From contig NZ_WQCG01000001.1 in assembly GCF_013032505.1 (NCBI RefSeq), positions 806,001-870,000 on the forward strand: a DNA stretch of 64,000 bases, written 5' to 3'. This stretch comes from Ruegeria atlantica. Lineage in GTDB: Bacteria > Pseudomonadota > Alphaproteobacteria > Rhodobacterales > Rhodobacteraceae. Of the stretch, positions 63,818 to 64,000 are shown piece after piece. Numbering within the stretch: the first letter of the stretch is position 1; the number at the start of each line of letters is the position of its first letter. The notes beneath the pieces are model-generated. The model was given only the letters and a program-made list of their open reading frames with translations. It searched no databases and was not told the DNA's origin. The translations under genes were made by a program, and so were the position numbers.

Positions 63818-64000
63818 TCGGTCGTCCCCCCATCTTTTGATCTTCCAACCATACCAAAAGTCATTAGAGTATCTTACCAGCAAAGGAATAGAAGGTTGGC
63901 CGACGACCGCTTCACTCCATGCATGTCCGATAGAACAGCAATACTAACGACACGTCCAGCAGTATGAAACTGTCCGCTCCGGGCTCGATGCGGTCATACG
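63818..64000. other. window end without a recognisable gene
   Basis: This 183-base stretch is upstream of the sulfatase. I see no convincing coding frame, terminator or tRNA; it probably holds the sulfatase promoter. Confidence 0.4.

Noticed and set aside
1..64000. CRISPR arrays, tRNA or rRNA genes, riboswitches, phage genes
   Set aside because: I saw no regularly spaced repeats, cloverleaf-like sequences, conserved rRNA stretches or phage structural genes; covariance-model searches were not possible, so riboswitches cannot be fully excluded.

Overview
The window reads as accessory, catabolic DNA from an alphaproteobacterium, most likely of the Rhodobacterales (marine Roseobacter-type). The reasons are moderate-to-high GC, tightly packed operons with ATGA/GTGA/TGATG overlaps, four different solute importers, BetI-like TetR and LacI regulators, a methionine gamma-lyase/E1 pair, and IS6-type transposase remnants. 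I see no rRNA, tRNA, CRISPR array, phage module or replication origin.

Region 1 (about 1-17.4 kb) looks like uptake and oxidative breakdown of an N-methylated amine or betaine. It holds two CrtI-like flavoprotein oxidoreductases, a stand-alone GcvT-like protein, a class III aminotransferase, a SAM methyltransferase, an 819-residue dimethylglycine/sarcosine dehydrogenase-like protein, a Pot-type ABC importer with a BetI-like TetR gene at its end, a Rieske oxygenase and a flavin amine oxidase. A shared palindrome (TGAATGATCATTCA) occurs at three promoters and ties the region together. A GNAT acetyltransferase follows.

Region 2 (about 18.2-31.7 kb) resembles the rhizobial moc (rhizopine/inositol derivative) system. 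One arm has an aldose-epimerase-like protein, a MocE-like Rieske ferredoxin, a MocD-like membrane oxygenase and a LacI regulator. The divergent arm has an SDR, three Gfo/Idh/MocA dehydrogenases, a MocC/IolE-like isomerase and a ribose-type ABC importer. Twin LacI operators lie between the arms.

Region 3 (about 31.7-38 kb) is mixed: a transposase remnant, an acyltransferase, a metallo-beta-lactamase-fold hydrolase, a TPP enzyme of the acetolactate synthase family, a small membrane protein, and a receiver-plus-membrane protein gene broken by a one-base frameshift.

Region 4 (38.0-53.5 kb) is a run of 14 genes on the minus strand that looks like one 15-kb operon. In transcription order it encodes a Gfo dehydrogenase, a CoA-transferase, an enoyl-CoA hydratase, an aldehyde dehydrogenase, a maltose/glycerol-phosphate-type ABC importer, two GMC oxidoreductases around an SDR, a Dabb protein, a DUF993 TIM-barrel protein and a LacI regulator. 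Two 12-bp palindromes with GGAACGTTCC cores sit upstream of the first gene. I do not recognise the substrate.

Region 5 (53.6-64 kb) begins with scars: the C-terminal end of a TauD-like dioxygenase gene and a degenerate IS6-family transposase. It continues with a methionine-degradation locus (E1 dehydrogenase, methionine gamma-lyase, divergent Lrp regulator), a probable decayed E1 fragment, a zinc-type oxidoreductase, an ABM-domain protein with a divergent LysR regulator, and a secreted sulfatase. Function calls rest on recognised motifs and neighbourhood only; no database search was possible.
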